Shown here piece after piece: positions 1 to 6,751 of a stretch of 7,480 nt of DNA. The notes beneath the pieces are model-generated. The model was not told the DNA's origin, made no database searches, and saw only the letters and a program-made list of their open reading frames with translations. This DNA is from an uncultured Cytophagaceae bacterium (GTDB taxonomy: Bacteria > Bacteroidota > Bacteroidia > Cytophagales > Microscillaceae). The position numbers and the translations under genes are program-made. The DNA is taken from positions 1 to 7,480 of the forward strand of contig CALDJV010000337.1 of the NCBI GenBank assembly GCA_937899305.1, written 5' to 3'. How positions within the stretch are numbered: the first letter of the stretch is position 1; each line of letters begins with the position of its first letter.

Positions 1-2119
1 CTAGTTCGTCGGGCAATTCATTTAACTGATTATGGTGTAACTCAAGTCTTTTTAGTTGGGTCAACTTGCCTATTTCGGCCGGTAAAGTTGTCATCCAATT
101 ATTGCCTAACAGCAGGGATTCCAAAGTAGTCAATTCACTAATTTCTTTCGGAAAAGTGTTCAAAAGACAGTGTTCAAGTCTTAAGCCCTGTAATCTAGTC
201 AATTGTCTTATCGTATTAGGCAAACGCTCTAATGTATTGCTGGAGACATCTAACCAAATAAGTTGGGATAGTTTAGTAACAATATCGAAAAATGAACCTG
301 ACGTTGAAGCGGACAAAGTAAGGTGTTCTAGTTTTTGTAAGGCTGACAAGTCTGATGGCAAACGCATGCCATCTAAAAAAGAAAGATTCAGTACCCGCAA
401 GTTTTTCAACGCCCCTAAGTATGGCACCCAATCCCTCTCTACCTGAAGCAAGCGTTCCACACTTTGCCAATAATCTTGCTCTAAATCATACTTTACACAC
501 CAGTCCAAATATTTGTGAAGTTCCACTTCTATTATTTCGCTGTAATCCCCTTTTAATGCTGCACATTGTTTAAAGCCAAGTTCTATTTCTGATTCATCTC
601 CACGTAAATTAAATAGCAGATCATTGTCTTTTGGATCGGATGTGGCATAGTCCATAAAATCAAAAGTACACTCTGGTAAAGCTCGGCGTAGCCGAATTCG
701 TGCTTCAGTTGAAATATGATTCGCGCCTAAAACAAAATTTCGCTTCAACAACAAATTACCAAGCTCCAAAGGTAAGTCGGTGAAACAATTGTTCGCAAAG
801 TCTAAATGCTTGATTCCTTGCAACTGACCTATTTCGGGAGGCAGACTCACCAATTGATTATTGGACAAATAAAGCTCTGTCAAGCCTTCTAATTGCCCAA
901 TGTCTCGAGAAAGTTGCGTAAGTTGGTTGGACATCAGGTTCAGCACCTGTAATTTTTTCAACTGGCCTATCTCGTGTGGTATTTGTTCTAATTGGTTTTC
1001 GGCCAAATTTAGATGTTCCAGAGCCGACAATTTGGCAATAGAAGCCGGGAGCACGGTCAATTGATTCTGGTTCAATGATAAATATACCAACTCATTCAGT
1101 TGACCAAGTTCAGTTGGCAAACTGGTCAATTTATTTTGCGATAAGTCAAGTGCTCTCAACTGCCCCAATTGTCCTATCCATTTGGGTAACCTTTCTATTT
1201 GATTTCTACTTAGGTTAAGGTATTGTAAATCAGGCAAATATCTGTGAGTGAGTGGAATGCCCACGATTTGGTTGCTCTCCATCTCGAGCACTTTCAAGTT
1301 GGGAAGCTCAAGAATTGACCCCGGAAGCAGTTCAAAATGATTGTTGCTCAAATCTAAGTGATCCAACTTTTGTAAATGCCCAAAATTCACGGGTAATGCA
1401 GTAAATTGATTGTTACTGGCCTCCAGGGTTCTCAGCTCGGCCAATTGCCCAATAAAAAAAGGCAATGATGACAATTGATTATTGGAAATGTCTAAAGCAA
1501 AAAGTTTTTTTAATGCCCCTATTTCGGCAGGAAGTTCAGAAAATTGGTTGTCTCTCAGTTCTAGTTTAATCAAGTTCTGTAATTGATCAATCTCAGTAGG
1601 CAACGAATCCAACTGATTTTCGGCCAACTCCAGTACTTGTAAATCCTTCAAAGTGCCAATATCAGTTGGTACACTCTTAAGTCCATTGCGGTACATCGTC
1701 AATGAAGCCAACTTTTGTAGTTGGGCTATTTCGGGGGGTAAGGCCGTAATTTGGTTAAAGCTCAAACTGAGTTCTTCTAAATGATGCAACTCCAAAATCT
1801 CCTTCGGAAACACTTTGAACTCATTACTATTTAAGTTGAGTAACCTCAGCCTTTTGAGTTGCTTTATTTCAGGAGGCAATTTGTTTAACTCCTGATTTGA
1901 CAAATCGAGGGTAGTCAACTGATCGAAATAGGCCTTTTCTGCACCATACTTCAGGCAAGGTAATACCTGCTCTCTCAGTTTTTTGGCCAACTCACTGCTG
2001 TAAGCACCCTTTAGACCCACACACAGTTGTACTCCCAGAACTACATTGGTGGCATCATTGCTGCCAAGCAATTGACTAATTTTACGCTCATTTGCTTTCT
2101 GTTCTTCACTTATTTTCAT
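1..2119 (-). CDS. Large leucine-rich-repeat protein with two LRR blocks, 3' end outside the window
   Basis: Reading from ATG at 2119-2117 to the left edge gives 706 uninterrupted residues with no stop, so the protein is C-terminally truncated by the window. Order: an N-terminal non-LRR module (about 19-65); 17 consecutive LRRs of exactly 23 residues each (68-458), of the form LxxLxLxxNQLxxLPxxIGQLxx; a closing cap with the T-E-A-R-I-R-L-R-R-A-L-P-E-C pattern (471-484) typical of the end of bacterial LRR domains; a second copy of the N-terminal module (about 505-551); then a second LRR block from 574, with five full repeats and a partial sixth. I see no signal peptide or membrane segment, so it is probably cytoplasmic, acting as a protein-binding scaffold. 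Its partner is unknown. Repeats 574-619 are the most degenerate. It starts 20 bases after the ABC ATPase stop, with only a weak purine-rich stretch before the ATG, suggesting cotranscription. Family assignment is certain; function is not. Confidence 0.93.
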   Translation of the reverse strand, partial: MKISEEQKANERKISQLLGSNDATNVVLGVQLCVGLKGAYSSELAKKLREQVLPCLKYGAEKAYFDQLTTLDLSNQELNKLPPEIKQLKRLRLLNLNSNEFKVFPKEILELHHLEELSLSFNQITALPPEIAQLQKLASLTMYRNGLKSVPTDIGTLKDLQVLELAENQLDSLPTEIDQLQNLIKLELRDNQFSELPAEIGALKKLFALDISNNQLSSLPFFIGQLAELRTLEASNNQFTALPVNFGHLQKLDHLDLSNNHFELLPGSILELPNLKVLEMESNQIVGIPLTHRYLPDLQYLNLSRNQIERLPKWIGQLGQLRALDLSQNKLTSLPTELGQLNELVYLSLNQNQLTVLPASIAKLSALEHLNLAENQLEQIPHEIGQLKKLQVLNLMSNQLTQLSRDIGQLEGLTELYLSNNQLVSLPPEIGQLQGIKHLDFANNCFTDLPLELGNLLLKRNFVLGANHISTEARIRLRRALPECTFDFMDYATSDPKDNDLLFNLRGDESEIELGFKQCAALKGDYSEIIEVELHKYLDWCVKYDLEQDYWQSVERLLQVERDWVPYLGALKNLRVLNLSFLDGMRLPSDLSALQKLEHLTLSASTSGSFFDIVTKLSQLIWLDVSSNTLERLPNTIRQLTRLQGLRLEHCLLNTFPKEISELTTLESLLLGNNWMTTLPAEIGKLTQLKRLELHHNQLNELPDEL
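467..586 (-). repeat. LRR-protein internal module, copy 2 (residues 512-551)
   Basis: Second copy of the N-terminal module, located between the first LRR block's closing cap and the second LRR block. The identical residues are L514, G515, C519, L522-K523-G524, Y526, S527, L534, C541, K543, Y544, E547 and Y550. Both cysteines keep their 22-residue spacing. Its position implies the gene arose by joining or duplicating a whole module-plus-LRR unit. Confidence 0.75.
1925..2044 (-). repeat. LRR-protein internal module, copy 1 (residues 26-65)
   Basis: N-terminal, helical-looking non-LRR module of the large LRR protein. It aligns without gaps to residues 512-551 at a constant offset of 486 residues, with 14 of 40 positions identical by my count. 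Shared residues are L28, G29, C33, L36-K37-G38, Y40, S41, L48, C55, K57, Y58, E61 and Y64. Function unknown; it may cap the LRR solenoid or bind a partner. Confidence 0.75.
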
Positions 2120-2139
2120 GGTAGGGATCTCTTAAATTG

Positions 2140-3111
2140 CTATTGCGCCTGTTTCCATTGATAATAGGCCTGCATCAGTTGTTGGCGAGTGAGCTGCACC
2201 AGGGCCTGTTGGGATTCATCTATCACTCGAATCGTAATGGTTTTTTCGTTGTAGCGAGAAGCCTGCTCGAGGGTGTCCAACAAACTTAAATTTTTAGAAA
2301 AATTGATGGTTTTACGAGTGGGAGGTGGTTCTGTCAGGCGCGCTTTTAGCAATATTTCGCCCAAAGTAACCGCCTTAAGTTCCAATTGAAAACGCTGGCT
2401 GTCAAAGAATTGGCGTACAAAATCATTTTCAGGCCGAAAGACCAAATCTTGTGGGGTTCCAATCTGCTGTATTTCGCCTTGGTCCATCAGCAAAATACGA
2501 TCACCGAGTTCAATGGCTTCAAATACGTCGTGGGTAACCATGACCATCGTTTTGTCACGCAAATTTTCCAGGTTTTTAAATTCCTGCACAATTTGCCCTC
2601 GGGTAATTGGGTCGAGTGCGCCAAAAGGTTCGTCTAACAACAACACGGCTGGATCGGCCGCCAAAGCACGGGCAATGCCTACCCTTTGTCGTTGTCCGCC
2701 GCTCAGCTCGTGGGGTTTGCGATGGGCAAATTCAGCCGGAGGGATGTCCAAACGAGCCAATAGATTGGTGACCACTTGGTCGATTTTTTCGGGTGCCCAT
2801 TTCAATAATTTAGGTACAATGGCCACATTTTGAGCCACAGTGTAGTGAGGAAACAACCCAATATTTTGAATCACATACCCAATGTTGCGACGCATGTGCT
2901 CGACTGGTTGGCGCAATATGTCTTCACCATTGATCCTAATCACCCCTGAAGAAGGCTCTACCAAACGATTGAGCATTTTCAGAGTGGTGGTTTTACCCGA
3001 GCCGCTGGTACCCAGTAAAATCAAGGTTTCCTGAGCGGCTACCTCAAACGATACCGCATACACTGCTCGAGTCTTCCCATATTTTTTGGTCAATTGTTTT
3101 ACTTCAATCAT
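2140..3111 (-). CDS. ABC transporter ATP-binding protein, glycine betaine/osmoprotectant (OpuCA/ProV-like) type
   Basis: A 323-residue ABC ATPase that would power import of a quaternary amine such as glycine betaine, choline or carnitine from the cytoplasmic face of the inner membrane. All motifs are intact: Walker A G34-T41, Q-loop Q82, signature L-S-G-G-Q 136-140, Walker B ending D160-E161, D-loop A165-L-D167 and switch H194. The segment G-L-F-P-H-Y-T-V-A-Q-N-V (85-96) followed by a Pro-Lys-Leu-Leu-Lys-Trp stretch is characteristic of the OpuCA/YehX/EgtUA branch. The tail (about 270-318) resembles roughly one CBS-type half; family members with a tandem CBS pair are usually longer, so this one is short. 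The start at 3111 has AGGA several bases upstream. No permease or binding protein lies in the window; one may lie beyond the LRR gene to the left. EgtU-like or other substrates cannot be excluded. Confidence 0.9.
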   Translation of the reverse strand: MIEVKQLTKKYGKTRAVYAVSFEVAAQETLILLGTSGSGKTTTLKMLNRLVEPSSGVIRINGEDILRQPVEHMRRNIGYVIQNIGLFPHYTVAQNVAIVPKLLKWAPEKIDQVVTNLLARLDIPPAEFAHRKPHELSGGQRQRVGIARALAADPAVLLLDEPFGALDPITRGQIVQEFKNLENLRDKTMVMVTHDVFEAIELGDRILLMDQGEIQQIGTPQDLVFRPENDFVRQFFDSQRFQLELKAVTLGEILLKARLTEPPPTRKTINFSKNLSLLDTLEQASRYNEKTITIRVIDESQQALVQLTRQQLMQAYYQWKQAQ

Positions 3112-3205
3112 CTGGAGTCCTAAAAAAAGTTGTAACTTTGCCCGCTATTTCGTTGTCACTGCTTCAAACTATCAATGCAGGTGATTGAAAAATACTGGAA
3201 CACGC
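3112..3205. promoter_or_regulatory. Divergent promoter region between the ABC ATPase and nuclease-AAA+ genes
   Basis: A 94-base gap separates two divergent starts, so both promoters should be here or slightly inside the genes. TAACTTTG at 3133-3140 matches the Bacteroidota -7 consensus TAnnTTTG exactly and points rightward, about 65 bases before the ATG at 3206. No good -33 TTG element is visible at the usual distance. For the leftward gene I see only a poor match around 3165-3172 and do not call it. Confidence 0.5.
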
Positions 3206-5629
3206 ATGAAAACACAAACTTTTATTCAAACAATTCTTCACAGCATACAACACCTTTCTGGAAAATCTACTCGAAGAAAACTCTCTACCATTATCAATAA
3301 AATTAACTTTGAACAAGATTATCCGGCATTTGTGGAAGCATTCAATCAGGCCCTTCAACAGCATCAGCTTGAAGTGAGCCCAGCCCTTACTACTACTACC
3401 CCCCAAGATAGTTGGCTGAACTTTCGCTTGTCTTCACCTTCGGCATCCTCCACCAATCTTGCTCCGTCGTGGACTCCTCTGTCCGTTGTCGAGGATTTTT
3501 TCAAACATTTATTTGAATTCGAGTCGCCCGAAGATTATGACCAGTTTCAAGCCACTTTGAACTCGTTTTCGCCCTTGGCTTTGTTTATCATTCCCAAAGC
3601 TGACGATTTTTACTCCGAGATCATAGAAAAGGTGCTTTCTTTCGAGTTGCTTCGCAAAAGACAGTACCGCAGTGATTTTAAAATTGGAGACATTGGACAA
3701 ATTGAGCTGACGCAGTTTGACACCGATAAATCGGGTAATGACCAACCCAGTAGCAATGTCTGGACTTTTTATGACATTTATAATTTTAGCCAGAAAAACC
3801 TCGAGCAAGTTATTTTGGGTGAAAATGGAGCCGCCCTCATCCAGGCCGAACATTTTCATCATCGGTTCAATCAATTGGCGCTCTATGCCAACAAATATTA
3901 CTCTGATCCTTTCTACCTGTTGTTCAAGTGCCCTACCCAAAGCCAAATTGAGACTAAAAACCGGGAAAATGTACTGAATAACCTGATTGCCCAGGTGAAT
4001 CAAAAGTTTCCTCATGCATTTGTCCTACATAGCAAATACGCCCAAGAAAGTGACCTTCCCCAAACGGTTCGAGAAAATATTCTCAAGCATTTTCGACTAT
4101 TACTCGAGGTACCCCACTATCCAGTAGGTGATGAGTTGCCTTTGGCCAGCGCGTTCTCCTGGTTGCAAAAAGCTCAAAAGTTGGCCGAGAGCCAGTTGTT
4201 GTTGCAAATGAATCCTGCCATTTTTAACCGTATGCAATGGAACTACGAAAGTGATGAATTCTTGTGCCTACAGTATTTTACTTTGAATACGCTGCACCAG
4301 CATCGGGGCTATGCTATGGAAGAAATCGTCACCAATGGCAATACCAGTCGTTACCACGCTCAAGAAGATTATGAGTTTTCGTCGAACCCAGATGTAATGG
4401 TCAAAAACGATTTGATCGTAGAAATTAAAACCCTTAGTCAAAAAATCAGGGATAAAAATATCTATCTCGATTTGATTTCGAGTATCAAAAACGAGAGTAA
4501 AGGCTGGAAGAAGAATCTGAAGGAGTTTTGGCTGGTCGTTCCTGGATTCGAGGCGGCTCGTAATCATTATCAACTCAAAAAAACGCAGGAAATCATCCAA
4601 ATCAGCCTACGTGAAACCCTGAATAAGCGAATCAAGGTAACTGTGTTGGCTCCCAATTATATCCAACACACTGTGGTACCTTTGAACCTCAACAAAGTCA
4701 GTTTACCCGCTCCGTTGGTGATCAAACCTCCACGCCTGCCTCAAAAGCTCACCAAATCCAAAACCCAAACCTTGTCTTTTGATCAGGTAAAAGGGCTTCA
4801 CGAAGAAAAAGCCATGCTGCAGGATTTGATTCAACTCCAGGACGAACATCACCAGCTGGGCTTGGGAGGTATTATCTTTTATGGGTTGTCGGGTTGTGGA
4901 AAAACTTACCTTTCTCACGCTTTTGCCAATGAACTGGGGCGTCATTTCTTCACTTTCTCTCCCGCTGATATCCAAAGTATGTGGATTGGACAAACCCAAA
5001 AAAACATCAAGGACATTTTTTCCCAAGCCTTTTCCAAAAGTCCTTCTATGTTGTTTATGGACGAACTAGAAAGCATTGGCTTCAGTAGAAACAATCCTCA
5101 AGCCCACACCGATCAAAAGGCTACCATCAACCAATTGTTGATTGAGATGAATAACATTGACGAAAACAATGTGTTGGTAGTGGGAGCCACCAACAAAATC
5201 AGTCAGTTGGATGCTGCGCTGAAGCGCTCGGGTCGCTTTGACCTGAAGATTCCCATTTTCCCTCCCAATGCCCAAGAACGAGCCGAAATATTTGAGTATT
5301 ACATAAACAAGCTCAATAGTGAACTGAGTCAAAAGCAGCGAACCGTTTTGGAAATGGACCAGGTGTTTTTCAATTATCTCGGCGAAGAAAGCATTGGGCT
5401 GACTTCTTCAGACATCAAAACGTTGGTCAATCGCCTGCGGATTGATGCATTGCTTAAAAAAAATACGGCGACCAACAAAGACCACCTCATCACCCGAATC
5501 AAGCGATTTATTCAAGATGGACAACGCACGCTTAAGAGAGCTGATGTAGAGGAGTTTATCCGTGAATGTGAACACAATGACCAATACAGTCCCAAAATTG
5601 AGTTTTTGCGGGATGAGTGGAACATTTAG
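3206..5629 (+). CDS. PD-(D/E)XK nuclease-like domain fused to a classic AAA+ ATPase, with unknown N-terminal region
   Basis: An 807-residue protein. Residues 1 to about 340 match nothing I recognise. Residues about 345-448 look like a PD-(D/E)XK nuclease core: an acidic helix around E351, a glycine at 368, P395-D396, then E406-I-K408 on the next strand, a helix, and a strand F-W-L-V-V-P (441-446). A proline-rich linker (about 486-524) leads to an AAA+ module from F525: Walker A G560-T567, pore-loop aromatic W593-I-G595, Walker B with D619-E620, sensor-1 N663, arginine fingers R674 and R677 in R-S-G-R-F-D, and G-L-T-S-S-D-I (731-737) in place of the G-x-S-G-A-D-I lid helix. The protein should form a hexameric threading ATPase carrying nuclease domains. 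There is no protease zinc motif and no membrane segment, so it is not FtsH. ATG 3206 is preferred to TTG 3185, whose AGGTGA abuts the codon with no spacing; the latter would add seven residues. Substrate and role are unknown. The AAA+ call is near certain, the nuclease call good. Confidence 0.88.
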   Translation: MKTQTFIQTILHSIQHLSGKSTRRKLSTIINKINFEQDYPAFVEAFNQALQQHQLEVSPALTTTTPQDSWLNFRLSSPSASSTNLAPSWTPLSVVEDFFKHLFEFESPEDYDQFQATLNSFSPLALFIIPKADDFYSEIIEKVLSFELLRKRQYRSDFKIGDIGQIELTQFDTDKSGNDQPSSNVWTFYDIYNFSQKNLEQVILGENGAALIQAEHFHHRFNQLALYANKYYSDPFYLLFKCPTQSQIETKNRENVLNNLIAQVNQKFPHAFVLHSKYAQESDLPQTVRENILKHFRLLLEVPHYPVGDELPLASAFSWLQKAQKLAESQLLLQMNPAIFNRMQWNYESDEFLCLQYFTLNTLHQHRGYAMEEIVTNGNTSRYHAQEDYEFSSNPDVMVKNDLIVEIKTLSQKIRDKNIYLDLISSIKNESKGWKKNLKEFWLVVPGFEAARNHYQLKKTQEIIQISLRETLNKRIKVTVLAPNYIQHTVVPLNLNKVSLPAPLVIKPPRLPQKLTKSKTQTLSFDQVKGLHEEKAMLQDLIQLQDEHHQLGLGGIIFYGLSGCGKTYLSHAFANELGRHFFTFSPADIQSMWIGQTQKNIKDIFSQAFSKSPSMLFMDELESIGFSRNNPQAHTDQKATINQLLIEMNNIDENNVLVVGATNKISQLDAALKRSGRFDLKIPIFPPNAQERAEIFEYYINKLNSELSQKQRTVLEMDQVFFNYLGEESIGLTSSDIKTLVNRLRIDALLKKNTATNKDHLITRIKRFIQDGQRTLKRADVEEFIRECEHNDQYSPKIEFLRDEWNI

Positions 5630-5641
5630 TAATTGATATTG

Positions 5642-5678
5642 CGCTAGAGTGTGTAAAAATAAAGTTTCTTCTCTAGCG
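5642..5678 (+). other. Upstream hairpin competing with the larger stem-loop
   Basis: CGCTAGAG at 5642-5649 is perfectly complementary to CTCTAGCG at 5671-5678, with a 21-base loop. The right arm overlaps the left arm of the 5672-5731 stem-loop, so the two structures cannot form together in one transcript. It starts 13 bases after the nuclease-AAA+ stop codon. Its role is unknown. Confidence 0.5.
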
Positions 5679-5731
5679 AAAGTATCCGCTTGTGATCATA
5701 CATTGTTGCACAAGCGAATACTTTCGCTAGA
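5672..5731 (+). terminator. Long imperfect stem-loop after the nuclease-AAA+ gene
   Basis: A 23-base arm at 5672-5694 pairs with 5709-5731 around a 14-base loop, with a single non-Watson-Crick position. It lies 43 bases after the stop codon. There is no T-run after the right arm, so it is not a textbook intrinsic terminator. It may protect the 3' end, terminate weakly, or be a palindromic repeat element. Confidence 0.5.
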
Positions 5732-5754
5732 TTGTGTTTGTTACAAAGTTACCG

Positions 5755-5807
5755 CAAAACCTCCTTTTCGTAAACCCAAATCCACTACTCATAAATTCTC
5801 CCTTGCA
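5755..5807 (+). repeat. Leader repeat, copy 1 (upstream of the small exported protein)
   Basis: This stretch aligns to 6252-6303 with 39 of 53 columns identical and one single-base gap by my hand alignment. It lies 60-112 bases before the start of the small exported protein, and weaker similarity continues across that start. It probably belongs to the 5' untranslated region or promoter of that gene. Confidence 0.6.
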
Positions 5808-5866
5808 GATCACCAAAAGTTTCGTTTTATTCAGGGAATACTTATCACTTTTAACAACTTATTCTT

Positions 5867-6223
5867 ATGAAAAAACTTATTTTAAGTACCCTACTTTGCC
5901 TGGGGCTCACCAGCTTCTCTTTTGCTCAAATGACTCAAAATCAAGCCAAACAGTTCTTCAGTAAACTAGGAATCACTGCTAGTCAAGTAAAAGAGGTAGT
6001 CATTGTAGGTACTGCTTTTATTCGCGCTCAAAAAGAAGTCGTTAGCCCAGCTTTCAGCGATTTTAAAAGGAATGTCAAATTAGAAATTCTTCAAGGAGGA
6101 TTTTTAGTAACCCAATCGGAAGGTGGAAAACCCTTCGCTGGTAACTTTATCAATTACCGTGAAATTAAAAACATGATCATCAACGCTAAAGGCAAATGGG
6201 TCAGGATCATTTTGAATCATTAA
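5867..6223 (+). CDS. Small exported protein of unknown function
   Basis: A 118-residue protein starting at ATG 5867. It opens with a clear Sec signal peptide: two lysines, a hydrophobic core, and the S-F-A-Q cleavage pattern with probable cleavage after A20. C11 lies inside the hydrophobic core, without a lipobox followed by a Cys at the cleavage site, so it is not predicted to be a lipoprotein. The mature part is about 98 residues, lacks cysteine and has no further membrane segment. It begins with a Gln/Lys-rich helix, a G-I-T-A-S-Q-V-K segment, then alternating short strands and loops, and ends in a basic K-W-V-R-I-I-L tail. I do not recognise the family. No convincing ribosome binding site precedes it; the upstream bases are T-rich, as is common in Bacteroidota. 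It is likely a separate unit from the nuclease-AAA+ gene, since 237 bases with strong hairpins lie between. Confidence 0.75.
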   Translation: MKKLILSTLLCLGLTSFSFAQMTQNQAKQFFSKLGITASQVKEVVIVGTAFIRAQKEVVSPAFSDFKRNVKLEILQGGFLVTQSEGGKPFAGNFINYREIKNMIINAKGKWVRIILNH

Positions 6224-6251
6224 AACCACGCAAATAATCAAAATCAGTTGG

Positions 6252-6353
6252 CAAAACTCCCTTTCATAAACTCAAACCCACCGTTTATGAATTGTCTATT
6301 GCACCCCAAGGGTCTTTTTTGTTCTTTTGCTAACAGTTACAGTTACGAAAACC
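6252..6353 (+). pseudogene. Decayed second copy of the small gene's leader and start region
   Basis: 6252-6303 matches 5755-5807 at about three quarters of positions. Weaker similarity continues to 6345, where ACGAAAAC stands in the place of the upstream copy's ATGAAAAA. In that frame a TAA stop follows after three codons. No body of a paralogous gene is recognisable downstream, so this is either the remnant of a tandem duplication or a repeated regulatory leader. Confidence 0.45.
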
Positions 6354-6432
6354 TAATTTTTTTCATTTGCTCAACTTCTACTGTTAACCTTATAGCAAGC
6401 ACAAGTATTAACTACTTGAAGACATTCAAGAC

Positions 6433-6453
6433 TTCATCGGTACAGCCGATGAA
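6433..6453 (+). other. Short perfect hairpin
   Basis: TTCATCGG at 6433-6440 is perfectly complementary to CCGATGAA at 6446-6453 across a five-base loop. A T-run begins about 20 bases later, too far for this hairpin to be the terminator itself. It may be a structural element of a short transcript ending at 6522. Confidence 0.45.
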
Positions 6454-6484
6454 TCAACAGTAGGGTGTTGAATAGTTTTTTTTC

Positions 6485-6522
6485 AAGCAAATATTCTCAA
6501 ATTTGAGGGTATTTGCTTTTTT
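6485..6522 (+). terminator. Strong rho-independent terminator
   Basis: The left arm 6485-6501 pairs along its full length with 6502-6518, counting two G-U pairs in RNA; in practice the central CAAATTTG forms the loop. The right arm runs directly into six T's (6517-6522). It ends plus-strand transcription, 260 bases after the small exported protein's stop, and faces the convergent DUF4174 gene. Confidence 0.85.
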
Positions 6523-6569
6523 GTTGGTAATAACCGAAATTAAGGCTGGAATGCTTACGGAGTGAGGAA

Positions 6570-6656
6570 CTTCGCCAGGCTCAGTGTGACAAAGGAAGGT
6601 ATACGGAACAAAGGGGAGGCGTCAGTAGGGGAAACTCGTGGAAGATTGGAGGGGCA
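6570..6656. repeat. 87-base intergenic repeat, copy A
   Basis: This copy begins CTTCGCCAGGCTCAGTGTGA and ends GATTGGAGGGGCA, and matches 6752-6838 at 80 of 87 positions with no gaps. The G-rich composition differs from the AT-rich surroundings. No transposase is visible, so it is a dispersed or tandem intergenic repeat rather than an insertion sequence. Confidence 0.85.
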
Positions 6657-6751
6657 TTGGGGAACAACAACCACCTCAATACAACCCTACTCCCATTGTC
6701 AGGCTGAACACAGTGGAGCATCAGAGGAGCGCACTATGCTACACCCAGACC

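Larger units (their letters stand above)
5642..5737. repeat. 13-base direct repeat bracketing the intergenic stem-loop
   Basis: CGCTAGAGTGTGT at 5642-5654 recurs as CGCTAGATTGTGT at 5725-5737 (12 of 13 identical). Together with the inverted arms this gives three related CTAGCG-containing segments in under 100 bases, as expected for a small palindromic intergenic element. Confidence 0.55.

Noticed and set aside
66..446. Plus-strand open frame inside the LRR gene
   Set aside because: It lies opposite a continuous, strongly patterned LRR reading frame and has no domain of its own.
1..2119. Repetitive pattern that could suggest a CRISPR or satellite array
   Set aside because: The 69-base periodicity is explained by 23-residue leucine-rich repeats in coding sequence.
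3185..3205. TTG start seven codons upstream of the chosen ATG
   Set aside because: The AGGTGA lies directly against the TTG with no spacing, and the seven extra residues carry no recognisable feature; still possible.
3509..4015. Minus-strand open frame of 168 residues
   Set aside because: It is antisense to the nuclease-AAA+ gene, which is supported by motifs along its length; the antisense product resembles nothing.
3206..5629. FtsH-type membrane protease
   Set aside because: The AAA+ motifs resemble FtsH, but there are no N-terminal membrane helices and no HEXXH zinc-protease domain after the AAA+ module.
5649..5964. Plus-strand open frames across the hairpin and leader region
   Set aside because: They overlap structured intergenic DNA and the signal-peptide gene in another frame, with no domain.
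6248..6463. 71-residue plus-strand frame with slight resemblance to a frame upstream at 5734-5964
   Set aside because: The resemblance follows from the duplicated leader DNA; neither product looks like a real protein.
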